A stretch of 64,000 nucleotides of DNA. Source: Lachnospiraceae bacterium. Its GTDB lineage: Bacteria > Bacillota > Clostridia > Lachnospirales > Lachnospiraceae. The position numbers were made by a program, and so were the translations under genes. Below, piece after piece: positions 17,240 to 24,860 of this stretch. Positions within the stretch are counted from its first letter, which is position 1. Every line of letters begins with the position of its first letter. The notes under the pieces are model-generated. The model did no database searches. It saw only the letters and a list, made by a program, of their open reading frames with translations, and was not told the origin of the DNA. The stretch lies in the NCBI GenBank assembly GCA_017394885.1, contig JAFPWO010000010.1:88010-152009 (forward strand). Direction: 5' to 3'.

Positions 17240-17406
17240 TACTATTCCTTTCTGCAGAGGGAAAACTGCGGCAGAATTCTGAAAATCTGTCTATAATGTC
17301 GGATGGTTACAGACAATCTTGTTGCGAACATCACTTTATCACATAACTTCAGGCCCGTCAAGGAAACGGCCTGTCCGTCCGGTGTGACATTTCTTCCCCG
17401 CGGGTC

Positions 17407-17435
17407 TTGTTTGTTGCCGCGTCCTCTGCTATAAT
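17407..17435 (+). promoter_or_regulatory. Promoter of hpf
   Basis: TTGTTT (17407-17412), 17 bp, TATAAT (17430-17435), followed by a leader of about 75 nt. The rest of the 280-bp gap to degV holds no other feature I can support. Confidence 0.75.
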
Positions 17436-17518
17436 ACAGGCAGACAGGTGAACGTGCCGGAACAGTTTTCATCGGACAGGACTCTTCCCCTGTTGAGTAA
17501 ACCTAAGGAGTGTATGCT

Positions 17519-18049
17519 ATGAATTACAAACTGACAAGCAAGAATTTAGAAGTCACATCAGCCATGGAAAACATGCTGGACAAAAAGCTCTCTAAATTGG
17601 ACCGCTTCTTTACATCCGATACAGATGCCTATGTTTTCATGGGCATGACGAAAAACCAGGCAAAACTGGAAATTACGATCCCGGTCCGGGGCGGCGCCAT
17701 CCGCGCGGAGCAGACCGGGCCCGATATTTATTCCCTGATGGACGACGCCGTGGATTCCATGGAGAAGCAGTTAAAGAAGTACCGCAGCAAGCTGATCGAT
17801 TTCTATCAGAGCGGCAGCGGAAAAGTCTATGAACCGCTGGAGGAAGTGGAAGAAAGCACAATCAATATCGTCCGTACCAAGCGCTTCGCGGTAAAGCCCA
17901 TGGACGCCGAGGAAGCCTGCCTGCAGATGGAGCTGCTGGGCCACAATTTCTATATGTTCCTGAATGCGGAGACCGGGGAAGTCAACGTGGTCTACCGCCG
18001 CAACGACGGAGCCTACGGCCTGATCGAGCCGATCCTGGGCGAGGAATAA
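17519..18049 (+). CDS. hpf: Long-form ribosome hibernation promoting factor
   Basis: A 176-residue protein. The N-terminal S30AE domain (about residues 1-100: MNYKLTSKNLEVTSAMENMLDKKLSKLDRFF) binds the decoding centre, and the C-terminal domain (about 118-174: RTKRFAVKPMDAEEACLQMELLGHNFYMFLNAETGEVNVVYRRNDG) dimerises 70S ribosomes into 100S particles. The long form is standard in Firmicutes. I use the ATG at 17519 because AAGGAG (17505-17510) lies 8 nt upstream. A terminator follows, so it is monocistronic. Confidence 0.96.
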   Translation: MNYKLTSKNLEVTSAMENMLDKKLSKLDRFFTSDTDAYVFMGMTKNQAKLEITIPVRGGAIRAEQTGPDIYSLMDDAVDSMEKQLKKYRSKLIDFYQSGSGKVYEPLEEVEESTINIVRTKRFAVKPMDAEEACLQMELLGHNFYMFLNAETGEVNVVYRRNDGAYGLIEPILGEE

Positions 18050-18075
18050 ATCTTCTCAATCTTTTTTCATAAATC

Positions 18076-18102
18076 AAGGGGCGGTAGGAACCGCCCCTTT
18101 TT
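18076..18102 (+). terminator. Terminator after hpf
   Basis: A 10-bp stem (18076-18085 with 18090-18099, loop AGGA) followed by a T-rich tail. Confidence 0.9.
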
Positions 18103-18116
18103 ATTTCTGTCTGTCA

Positions 18117-19679
18117 TCAGTCGCCGATCACGTTCTGGATCGTCGACAGCTCATTCGTGCTGACCGGCCTTACCCGGACCTTATTGCCCGTAGAAGGGGA
18201 ATCCACGCCGTAGCCGCCGCCGATATACAGCACTACGTGCCCGTGCTGCGCCGCCGGGTTATCCGTACGGTAGCAGAGGATATCGCCGGGCCTTGCCTGC
18301 CCGATGGACATGACCTTGATTCCGGTCTTCGCGATCGTGTAGGTATAGTGCGCGATATTGATGCCGTGGTTCAGGAAGATCGCCCGCAGGAAGCCGGAGC
18401 AGTCCGCACCGGTGACCAGGCTCTCCCCGCCCCAGCGGTACGGCAGGACGCCGACGTACTGCAGCGCGTCTTTTACGATCGCGGTCCGGAGCGCCGAAGT
18501 GCCGGCCGGAATAAACTGGCTGTAATACGCGACCGCCTGCTGTCCGATCGTTGCGATCTCCGCCGAATAGGAGGTTGCATACCACTGCGTGACCGCCCAG
18601 CGGGACGCCGCTTCGGAAGACTGCCGGTAGGACTCTGCCAGCCAGCTCTCGCGCGCCTTGCGGGACTCTTCCGCCGCCACATACGAAGCATAGCGGGACG
18701 CCTGCAGACGGGATTCTTCCACGATCGAAGCCGCAATGGAGGCTTCCACGCTCGCCTGATACCGGCTCGCTTCCCGGCTGTTGTCTTCATAGACGATGCG
18801 GTTGGCTGTCTCCAGGTTCAGGTTCTCTTCTTCCAGCGAGATCGCGTAGGGCAGATCCTGCGAGACGGAAACGCTCCAGGTCGGCACATAGCCGCTGACC
18901 TCGGTCCCGTAACCGGTCTCCCCGTAGAAGATCCGGACCCACGCGGCGTCATAGGACAGGACGCGGTATTTTACGCCGCTGTTTAAGACCGTCAGCGTAT
19001 CGCTGCTGTCCGTCGCGTATTTGTAGAGGCGCTGCGCGTCGTTGATTACCGTGGCGTACGGCATCAGGATGCTGCTTAAGATCTCCACGGCTTCCGCGCC
19101 GCTCACAAAGAATTCCGACTTCACATAGCCGGTCAGGCTGCCGGAGCTGATATGATACCAGAGGCCGCTCTCGGTGTAGACCGTATCCAGGACGGTCGCC
19201 ACCGAATGATAATACATCTTGCCGAGGATGTTGGAATAGGCGTTGGACTCGGCGCGTACATTGACATAGGTGTTGCCGCAGTACACGATCATATTCATCT
19301 CGGTGGTTTCCGCGAGATTCTTGATCCGCTTGCCCAGAAGAAGCGCGGAGGTCATCCCCTCTTCGCCCAGTTCGGAATCTCCGTGCTCCGTGATGACGTC
19401 CACCGGCTGCGCGCCGTTCGAAGCCGTGCGAAGGTTCAGGACCTCATCCACCGAAAGATTCTGGCCATCTTCCGCGGGGACTTCGGGTTCATCCTCTTCC
19501 GAAGGAATGACAGGCGATTCTGAGGGATCCTCCGGAATATAACCGCTCTCCGTATTGGCCGGGGCGACGCTCGGGCCGATGGCCGGCAGCGTTTCCGCAC
19601 TGGCCGGGAGGCTTCCCATCAGCAGCCCTATGCATAAAACAGCCGCAAATATTCTATTGAAGGTCTTTCTTTTTCTCAT
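18117..19679 (-). CDS. Secreted NlpC/P60 cell-wall hydrolase with SH3-like domains
   Basis: A 520-residue protein. Signal peptide (about 1-28, ending PASAE); an acidic Pro/Glu linker; two bacterial SH3-like modules (about 130-190 and 210-270: YVNVRAESNAYSNILGKMY, LTVLNSGVKYRVLSYDAAWVRI); a long Ala/Ser/Arg/Glu-rich helical stretch (about 290-370, repeated SREASRY/ESR patterns); and an NlpC/P60 domain at the C-terminus with GADCSGF (Cys about 427) and QHGHVVLYIG (His about 481). It cleaves peptidoglycan stem peptides in the wall. It is transcribed from the promoter at 19726-19754 and converges on hpf. Confidence 0.93.
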   Translation of the reverse strand: MRKRKTFNRIFAAVLCIGLLMGSLPASAETLPAIGPSVAPANTESGYIPEDPSESPVIPSEEDEPEVPAEDGQNLSVDEVLNLRTASNGAQPVDVITEHGDSELGEEGMTSALLLGKRIKNLAETTEMNMIVYCGNTYVNVRAESNAYSNILGKMYYHSVATVLDTVYTESGLWYHISSGSLTGYVKSEFFVSGAEAVEILSSILMPYATVINDAQRLYKYATDSSDTLTVLNSGVKYRVLSYDAAWVRIFYGETGYGTEVSGYVPTWSVSVSQDLPYAISLEEENLNLETANRIVYEDNSREASRYQASVEASIAASIVEESRLQASRYASYVAAEESRKARESWLAESYRQSSEAASRWAVTQWYATSYSAEIATIGQQAVAYYSQFIPAGTSALRTAIVKDALQYVGVLPYRWGGESLVTGADCSGFLRAIFLNHGINIAHYTYTIAKTGIKVMSIGQARPGDILCYRTDNPAAQHGHVVLYIGGGYGVDSPSTGNKVRVRPVSTNELSTIQNVIGD

Positions 19680-19725
19680 AATCTTTCCCTGTACCTCATG
19701 TAAACATACTCATACAGTTAGACAA

Positions 19726-19754
19726 ATTATAACAAAAAAGCAATGTTTTGTCAA
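19726..19754 (-). promoter_or_regulatory. Strong promoter of the NlpC/P60 gene
   Basis: On the minus strand TTGACA (19749-19754), 17 bp, TATAAT (19726-19731): a perfect consensus in an AT-rich stretch, about 45 bp from the start codon. Confidence 0.9.
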
Positions 19755-19872
19755 TATATTTGCATAATTCTAATTTTATACAGGTTCTTGTGGTCTGCTT
19801 TGCCGCACTTACAAGATATGGTATATTCGGCCAAAATATAAAAAAACCTTGAATTTTCTTAAGAAAACGGAG

Positions 19873-19910
19873 CCGGCAGCCGTCCTCCTTCCCGGGAAAT
19901 CGGCTGCCGG
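19873..19910 (-). terminator. Terminator after the M18 aminopeptidase gene
   Basis: A 10-bp perfect stem (19901-19910 with 19873-19882, 18-nt loop) followed on the minus strand by CTCCGTTTTCTT. It would end the ileS-to-aminopeptidase run. Confidence 0.7.
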
Positions 19911-19957
19911 TCTTTCTTTCGGCGCGCAGAGCCCGCCGCTATGCATCTTCTGGGTTT

Positions 19958-21358
19958 TTATGCATTCTTCAGGAAGGCTTCGTAGCCCTTGACGGCTTCG
20001 AAGATATCCGCCTTGCTGGCCAGCTCCCACGGGGCGTGCATGCTGAGCACAGAGATGCCCGCGTCCACCACGTTCATGCCGTAGTTGGCCGCGATATAGG
20101 CGATGGTGCCGCCGCCGCCCTGGTCGACCTTGCCGAGTTCCGCGGTCTGCCAGTACACGCCCGCATCGTCCATGATCCGGCGGATCTGCCCCATATATTC
20201 GGCCGAGCAGTCATTGCTGCCGCCCTTGCCCCGGGAACCGGTATATTTGTTGAACACGAGCCCGCGGCCCAGATACGCGCTGTTCTTCTTCTCGTTGACT
20301 GCCGGGTAATTGGGATCGTAGCCCGCGCTGACGTCGGAGGAGAGCATGCGGGAGTTCGCCAGCGCACGGCGCAGCTTTAACTCGCTGTAATCGCCGGTGA
20401 GCGCCATCAGCTCCGCCACGGTGTTTTCAAAGAAACGGCTGTGCATGCCGGTCGCGCCGACGCTGCCGATCTCTTCCTTGTCCGTGAGCAGGCAGCAGCT
20501 TGTCATCTTCGGAGCGGTAACCGCCAGCATCGCCACCAGAGACGTATAGGCGCAGATGCGGTCATCGTGGCCGTAGCCGATCAGGAGGCTCCTGTCCAGG
20601 CCGAAATCGCGGGCCTCGCCGGCCGGTACGACTTCGATCTCCGCGGAGATAAAGTCCTCTTCCTCGATCCCGTACTTCTCCTTCAGGATTGCTTTGATGT
20701 TCTTCAGCACGCTGCCCTTCGGCTCTTTTCCTTCCTTCGGCTCTTCTTCCGCGACCACTTCGCTGCCGATGAGGACGTTCAGGTCTTCGCCTTCGATGAC
20801 TTTGGCTGCGGGCTTGCTCATCTGATCGGCCGCCAGGTGCGGAAGCAGATCGGTGATGCCCACGACCGGATCCGCCGGGTCTTCCCCGATGCAGATCTCC
20901 AGCACACTGCCATCCTTCTTCGCCACCACGCCGTGCAGGGCCAGCGGGAGCGCGACCCACTGATATTTCTTGATGCCGCCGTAGTAATGCGTATCCAGCA
21001 GCGCCTGGTCCGTATCCTCATACAGCGGGTTCTGCTTTAAGTCGAGGCGCGGGGAGTCGATATGCGCGCCGAGGATGTTGAGGCCCGCTTCCATCGGCTC
21101 GGTCCCCACGGTAAACAGCGCCAGGCTCTTGCCCATGATGTCCGCGTAGATCTTATCGCCTGCCTGCAGCGGCTTTCCGGCCTCCTTCGCTTCCTCCAGG
21201 CTGATATAGCCCGCTGCCCTTGCCTCAGCCACGGCCAGCTTTACGCACTCGCGCTCCGTCTTGCCCCGGCTTAAGAAAAGGCGGTATTTCTCGCCCAGAT
21301 CCATCAGCTGTTTCTTTGCGGCTTCATCGTAGGAAAGCCACGCGTTTTTTCTCTCCAT
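19958..21358 (-). CDS. M18 family aminopeptidase
   Basis: A 466-residue zinc aminopeptidase of the M18 family (yeast Ape1/DNPEP-like). Motifs: LGAHIDSPRLDLKQNPLYED (zinc His and Asp), LLTDKEEIGSVGATGMHS (catalytic Glu pair), SSDVSAGYDPNYPAVNEKKNSAYLGRG and the C-terminal SMHAPWELASKADIFEAVKGYEAFL zinc His. It removes N-terminal, preferentially acidic or neutral, residues from peptides in the cytosol, usually as a dodecamer. It lies 12 bp downstream of the rhomboid gene. The start has a GGAGAAC-type site. Confidence 0.93.
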   Translation of the reverse strand: MERKNAWLSYDEAAKKQLMDLGEKYRLFLSRGKTERECVKLAVAEARAAGYISLEEAKEAGKPLQAGDKIYADIMGKSLALFTVGTEPMEAGLNILGAHIDSPRLDLKQNPLYEDTDQALLDTHYYGGIKKYQWVALPLALHGVVAKKDGSVLEICIGEDPADPVVGITDLLPHLAADQMSKPAAKVIEGEDLNVLIGSEVVAEEEPKEGKEPKGSVLKNIKAILKEKYGIEEEDFISAEIEVVPAGEARDFGLDRSLLIGYGHDDRICAYTSLVAMLAVTAPKMTSCCLLTDKEEIGSVGATGMHSRFFENTVAELMALTGDYSELKLRRALANSRMLSSDVSAGYDPNYPAVNEKKNSAYLGRGLVFNKYTGSRGKGGSNDCSAEYMGQIRRIMDDAGVYWQTAELGKVDQGGGGTIAYIAANYGMNVVDAGISVLSMHAPWELASKADIFEAVKGYEAFLKNA

Positions 21359-21370
21359 ATCGTTCTCCTT

Positions 21371-22009
21371 TTACCAATATTGATACGGGTCCTTTTTCGG
21401 TTCCCTGCGTAATCCTTTGAAAATGGCGGCGAGGATGAATCCGATCACTACGCCGCTTAAGTGCGCGGCATCGTCCACGGCCGCGCCGACCCCGTGATAG
21501 AGCGTTAAGACCAGCAGCACGATGATCTGCAGCGGAGAAAGCGCGCCGATCTTCTCCCGATCGAACAGCGCCGCAAAGATCAGCGCCCCCATGAGCCCGA
21601 AGATCGCGCCGGAGGCGCCGGCAGAGAGCACTTCCTCACGCAGGTGCACGGACCAAAGCTGTGAGCAGACGTTCGCCCCGAACCCGGAGAGGAGGTAGAT
21701 CACCACGGTCCGGATATGCCCCAGGCCCTTCTCCAGGATCGCGCCGATCACGAAGAGCGCCAGCATGTTGCCGACCAGATGCTCCAGGTCAAAGTGCAGG
21801 AACATTGAGCTCAGATACCGCCAGTATTCGCCGTCTTCCACTTTGGAGGTCAGCATGGCGCCGTAGCGGAGCATCGTCTGTCCGTCGATCCCGCCGCCTT
21901 CGCCGCCGGCTTTATAGCACAGCAGAAACAGCAGCGCGTTGATCCCCATGAGGATCAGCACCGCTGCGGCTTCTTTCGGTTCGGCGGCTTCAAGACGTCT
22001 GTATTCCAT
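21371..22009 (-). CDS. Rhomboid family intramembrane serine protease
   Basis: A 212-residue protein with about six membrane helices. The catalytic serine motif GASGAIFG has Ser133, the partner histidine is His183 (DDAAHLSGVVIG), and the HLVGN oxyanion motif has His77 and Asn81, so it should be active. It cleaves helices of membrane proteins within the bilayer; the substrate is unknown. The N-terminal 15 residues are cytoplasmic. It lies between valS (6 bp) and the M18 gene (12 bp), evidently in the same transcript. Confidence 0.92.
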   Translation of the reverse strand: MEYRRLEAAEPKEAAAVLILMGINALLFLLCYKAGGEGGGIDGQTMLRYGAMLTSKVEDGEYWRYLSSMFLHFDLEHLVGNMLALFVIGAILEKGLGHIRTVVIYLLSGFGANVCSQLWSVHLREEVLSAGASGAIFGLMGALIFAALFDREKIGALSPLQIIVLLVLTLYHGVGAAVDDAAHLSGVVIGFILAAIFKGLRREPKKDPYQYW

Positions 22010-22015
22010 ATTCCT

Positions 22016-24724
22016 TTATCTCAGCTGCGAAAGGCGCGTAAGGACTTCTTCCCGCATCTTCGCATACTTCTCACGCTTTTCTTTTTCTGCGTCGATCTTC
22101 GCCTGCGGCGCGCGGCTGATGAACTTCTCGTTCTTCAGCATGCCGTCAGAGCGCGCAAGCTCGCCGTCCAGGCGCTTCACTTCGCCCTCCAGGCGTTCGA
22201 TCTCCTTCGCGATATCCACAAGCTCGTTCAGCGGGATCCACACCGAGCAGGCCGCCGTCACGGCAGAGACGGCATCGTCCGGGATACCGGCCTTATCCGC
22301 TTTAATGCTCACGCTTTCCGCCCCGGCCAGCGCGCAGAGGAAGGCCCGGCTCTTTGCCAGGGCGCCCCGCACGGCTTCATCTTCGCTCACGAGTGTCATA
22401 TGCACCTTCTTCGCCGCCGGCACGTTCATGTCCACGCGGAGCGTCCGCACCGCGCGCACCACCTCCTTGGCCCAGGCGATCCGCTGCTCTTCCTCCGGAA
22501 AGTGCAGGGCCTTATCATACTGCGGCCAGGCGGAGCGCATGATCGTCTCCTCCCCGGTCTCCAGCGAACAGAAGATCTCTTCGGTCGCGAACGGAATGAA
22601 CGGATGCAGGAGCTTTAAGGCCTGCAGCAGCACAAAGCGCAGCGTCGCCGCGGCAGCTTCTTTGCCGGCCTGGTCCTCGCTCCGGTAGAAGCGCGGCTTC
22701 ACCATCTCGATGTACCAGTCGCAGAATTCATCCCAGACAAAATCATAGACCTTCTGCAGAGAAATGCCGAGCTCGAAGCGTTCGAGGTTATCGGTCACTT
22801 CTTTCGTCACGGTATTGAGGCGCGAGAGGATCCACTTATCTTCGGCCGCCAGCTGCGCTTCGGACAGCGGCACGGCCTTCACGCCTTCCATATTCATCAT
22901 CATGAAGCGCGTCGCGTTCCAGACCTTGTTGATAAAGTTCCGGCTGGCTTCCACGCGGTCCCAGTAGAAACGCATATCGTTGCCCGGGGAGTTGCCGGTC
23001 ACGAGCATCATGCGCAGGGCGTCCGCGCCGTACTTTTCGATGACCTCGAGCGGATCGATGCCGTTGCCGAGCGACTTGCTCATCTTGCGGCCCTTATCGT
23101 CGCGCACGATGCCGTGGATCAGCACGGTATCAAACGGCTTCTGGCCGGTATAGGCGAGGCCCGAGAAGATCATGCGGCTCACCCAGAAGCCGATGATGTC
23201 GTAGCCCGTGACCAGGGTACTGGTCGGGTAGAAATAATCCAGTTCCGGGGTCTTCTCCGGCCAGCCGAGCGTGGAGAACGGCCAGAGCGCGGAGGAGAAC
23301 CAGGTATCCAGCGTATCCGGATCCTGCGTCAGCTTCCCGCCGCAGGTCGGGCACTTTTCCGTGGCTTCCTTTGCCACCACGGTGTGGCCGCAGTCATCGC
23401 AGTACCAGGCCGGGATCTGATGGCCCCACCACAGCTGCCGGGAAATGCACCAGTCGCGGGTGCCTCTCATCCAGTTCAAATAGATCTTCGTAAAGCGCTC
23501 CGGCACGAAGCGGATCACGCCGTCCTCGACCGCCTTGATGGCCGGCTCCGCGAGGGGCAGCATCCGCACGAACCACTGTTTGCTCACCATCGGCTCGATG
23601 GTGGAGTGGCAGCGGTAGCAGGTGCCCACGTCGTGCTTTAAGGGCTCCACGGACTTTAAAAGGCCGGCGGCTTCAAGATCTTTTACGATTTCTTTGCGGG
23701 CCTCCATGGTGGTCATGCCCGCGTATTTGCCGCAGTCCAGCACCTCCGGCTCGCCCTCGGCGGCCGCGCCTTTCTTCAGGGCCTCTGCCGCGGCAGCCAC
23801 GTCGGCGGCGCCGGTCATGTGGCCGTCATAGGTAAAGCAGCGCACGCGCGGAAGGCCATGGCGGTTGCCCACCTCAAAGTCGTTCGGGTCGTGGGCCGGG
23901 GTGATCTTTACCACGCCGGTGCCCTTCTCCATATCCGCGTGCTCATCCAGCACGATCGGGATCTCTTTATTTAAGAGCGGCAGGATCACGTGGCAGCCGT
24001 GCAGATGCGCATAGCGCGGGTCGGCCGGGTTCACGGCCACCGCGGTATCGCCGAGCATGGTCTCCGGACGCGTGGTCGCGAGCTCCAGCTTCTCCCCGGT
24101 CTCCTTTACCGGATACAGCAGATGCCAGAAGTGGCCGTCCTGCTCCTCGTATTCCACCTCGGCGTCCGAGATGGAGGTTCTGCAGTGCGGGCACCAGTTG
24201 ACCATGCGGTTGCCGCGGTAGATCAGGTCTTCGTCGTAGAGCTTGACAAAAACGGTCCTGACAGCTTCGGAGCAGCCCTCATCCAGCGTAAAGCGTTCGC
24301 GCGCCCAGTCACAGGAAGAGCCCAGTTTCTTCAGCTGGCTGACGATCCGGCTGCCGTATTTCTCGCGCCAGTCCCAGGCACGCTTCAGGAACCCGTCGCG
24401 GCCGAGCATCTCCTTGGTAAGGCCCTCCTCGCGCATGGACTCCACGACCTTGGCCTCCGTCGCGATGGAGGCGTGGTCTGTGCCCGGGAGCCACAGCGCC
24501 TCAAAGCCCTGCATCCGCTTAAAACGGATAATGATGTCCTGCAGGGTGTTGTCCAGCGCGTGGCCCATATGCAGCTGCCCGGTGATATTGGGCGGCGGGA
24601 TCACGATCGTATAGGGCTTCTTCTCCGGGTTCACTTCCGCGTGAAAATAGCCGTTTTCTTCCCAGCGGGAATAAATCTTATCCTCGATCGCCGAGGGATC
24701 ATACGTCTTAGCCATCGTAAACAT
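22016..24724 (-). CDS. valS: Valine--tRNA ligase
   Basis: A class I aminoacyl-tRNA synthetase of about 902 residues. The HIGH signature occurs as HMGHA in PPPNITGQLHMGHAL, and the KMSKS loop as KGRKMSKSLGNGIDP. The editing domain lies between them, and the C-terminal coiled-coil arm (about 840-900, IERLEGEVKRLDGELARSDGML) is typical of ValRS. I start at the ATG at 24724, preceded by AGAAGGAGATTATTT; a second Met three codons later is possible. No T-box is seen directly upstream, only an interspersed repeat. Confidence 0.97.
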   Translation of the reverse strand: MFTMAKTYDPSAIEDKIYSRWEENGYFHAEVNPEKKPYTIVIPPPNITGQLHMGHALDNTLQDIIIRFKRMQGFEALWLPGTDHASIATEAKVVESMREEGLTKEMLGRDGFLKRAWDWREKYGSRIVSQLKKLGSSCDWARERFTLDEGCSEAVRTVFVKLYDEDLIYRGNRMVNWCPHCRTSISDAEVEYEEQDGHFWHLLYPVKETGEKLELATTRPETMLGDTAVAVNPADPRYAHLHGCHVILPLLNKEIPIVLDEHADMEKGTGVVKITPAHDPNDFEVGNRHGLPRVRCFTYDGHMTGAADVAAAAEALKKGAAAEGEPEVLDCGKYAGMTTMEARKEIVKDLEAAGLLKSVEPLKHDVGTCYRCHSTIEPMVSKQWFVRMLPLAEPAIKAVEDGVIRFVPERFTKIYLNWMRGTRDWCISRQLWWGHQIPAWYCDDCGHTVVAKEATEKCPTCGGKLTQDPDTLDTWFSSALWPFSTLGWPEKTPELDYFYPTSTLVTGYDIIGFWVSRMIFSGLAYTGQKPFDTVLIHGIVRDDKGRKMSKSLGNGIDPLEVIEKYGADALRMMLVTGNSPGNDMRFYWDRVEASRNFINKVWNATRFMMMNMEGVKAVPLSEAQLAAEDKWILSRLNTVTKEVTDNLERFELGISLQKVYDFVWDEFCDWYIEMVKPRFYRSEDQAGKEAAAATLRFVLLQALKLLHPFIPFATEEIFCSLETGEETIMRSAWPQYDKALHFPEEEQRIAWAKEVVRAVRTLRVDMNVPAAKKVHMTLVSEDEAVRGALAKSRAFLCALAGAESVSIKADKAGIPDDAVSAVTAACSVWIPLNELVDIAKEIERLEGEVKRLDGELARSDGMLKNEKFISRAPQAKIDAEKEKREKYAKMREEVLTRLSQLR

Positions 24725-24744
24725 AAATAATCTCCTTCTGTAAG

Positions 24745-24860
24745 ATGTCATTCTGAGCGGAGTGACCGCAGGTCACGGAGTCGAAGAATCCCATAAGTCT
24801 TATACTGTCCCTGGCAGGGGATAGGATCCTTCGACTCGCTGCGCTCGCTCAGGATGACAT
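24745..24860. repeat. Palindromic interspersed repeat between valS and glgP
   Basis: A 116-bp imperfect palindrome. The ends are ATGTCATTCTGAGCG (from 24745) and its near-complement ending at 24860, each followed inward by a GAGTCGAAG-AATCC-like segment; the right half reads GAGCGAGCGCAGCGAGTCGAAGG on the minus strand. Such GTCATTCTGAGCG...GAGTCGAAGAATC units are widespread intergenic elements in Clostridia and other bacteria. It exactly fills the space between the glgP stop codon and the valS ribosome binding site. Confidence 0.8.
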
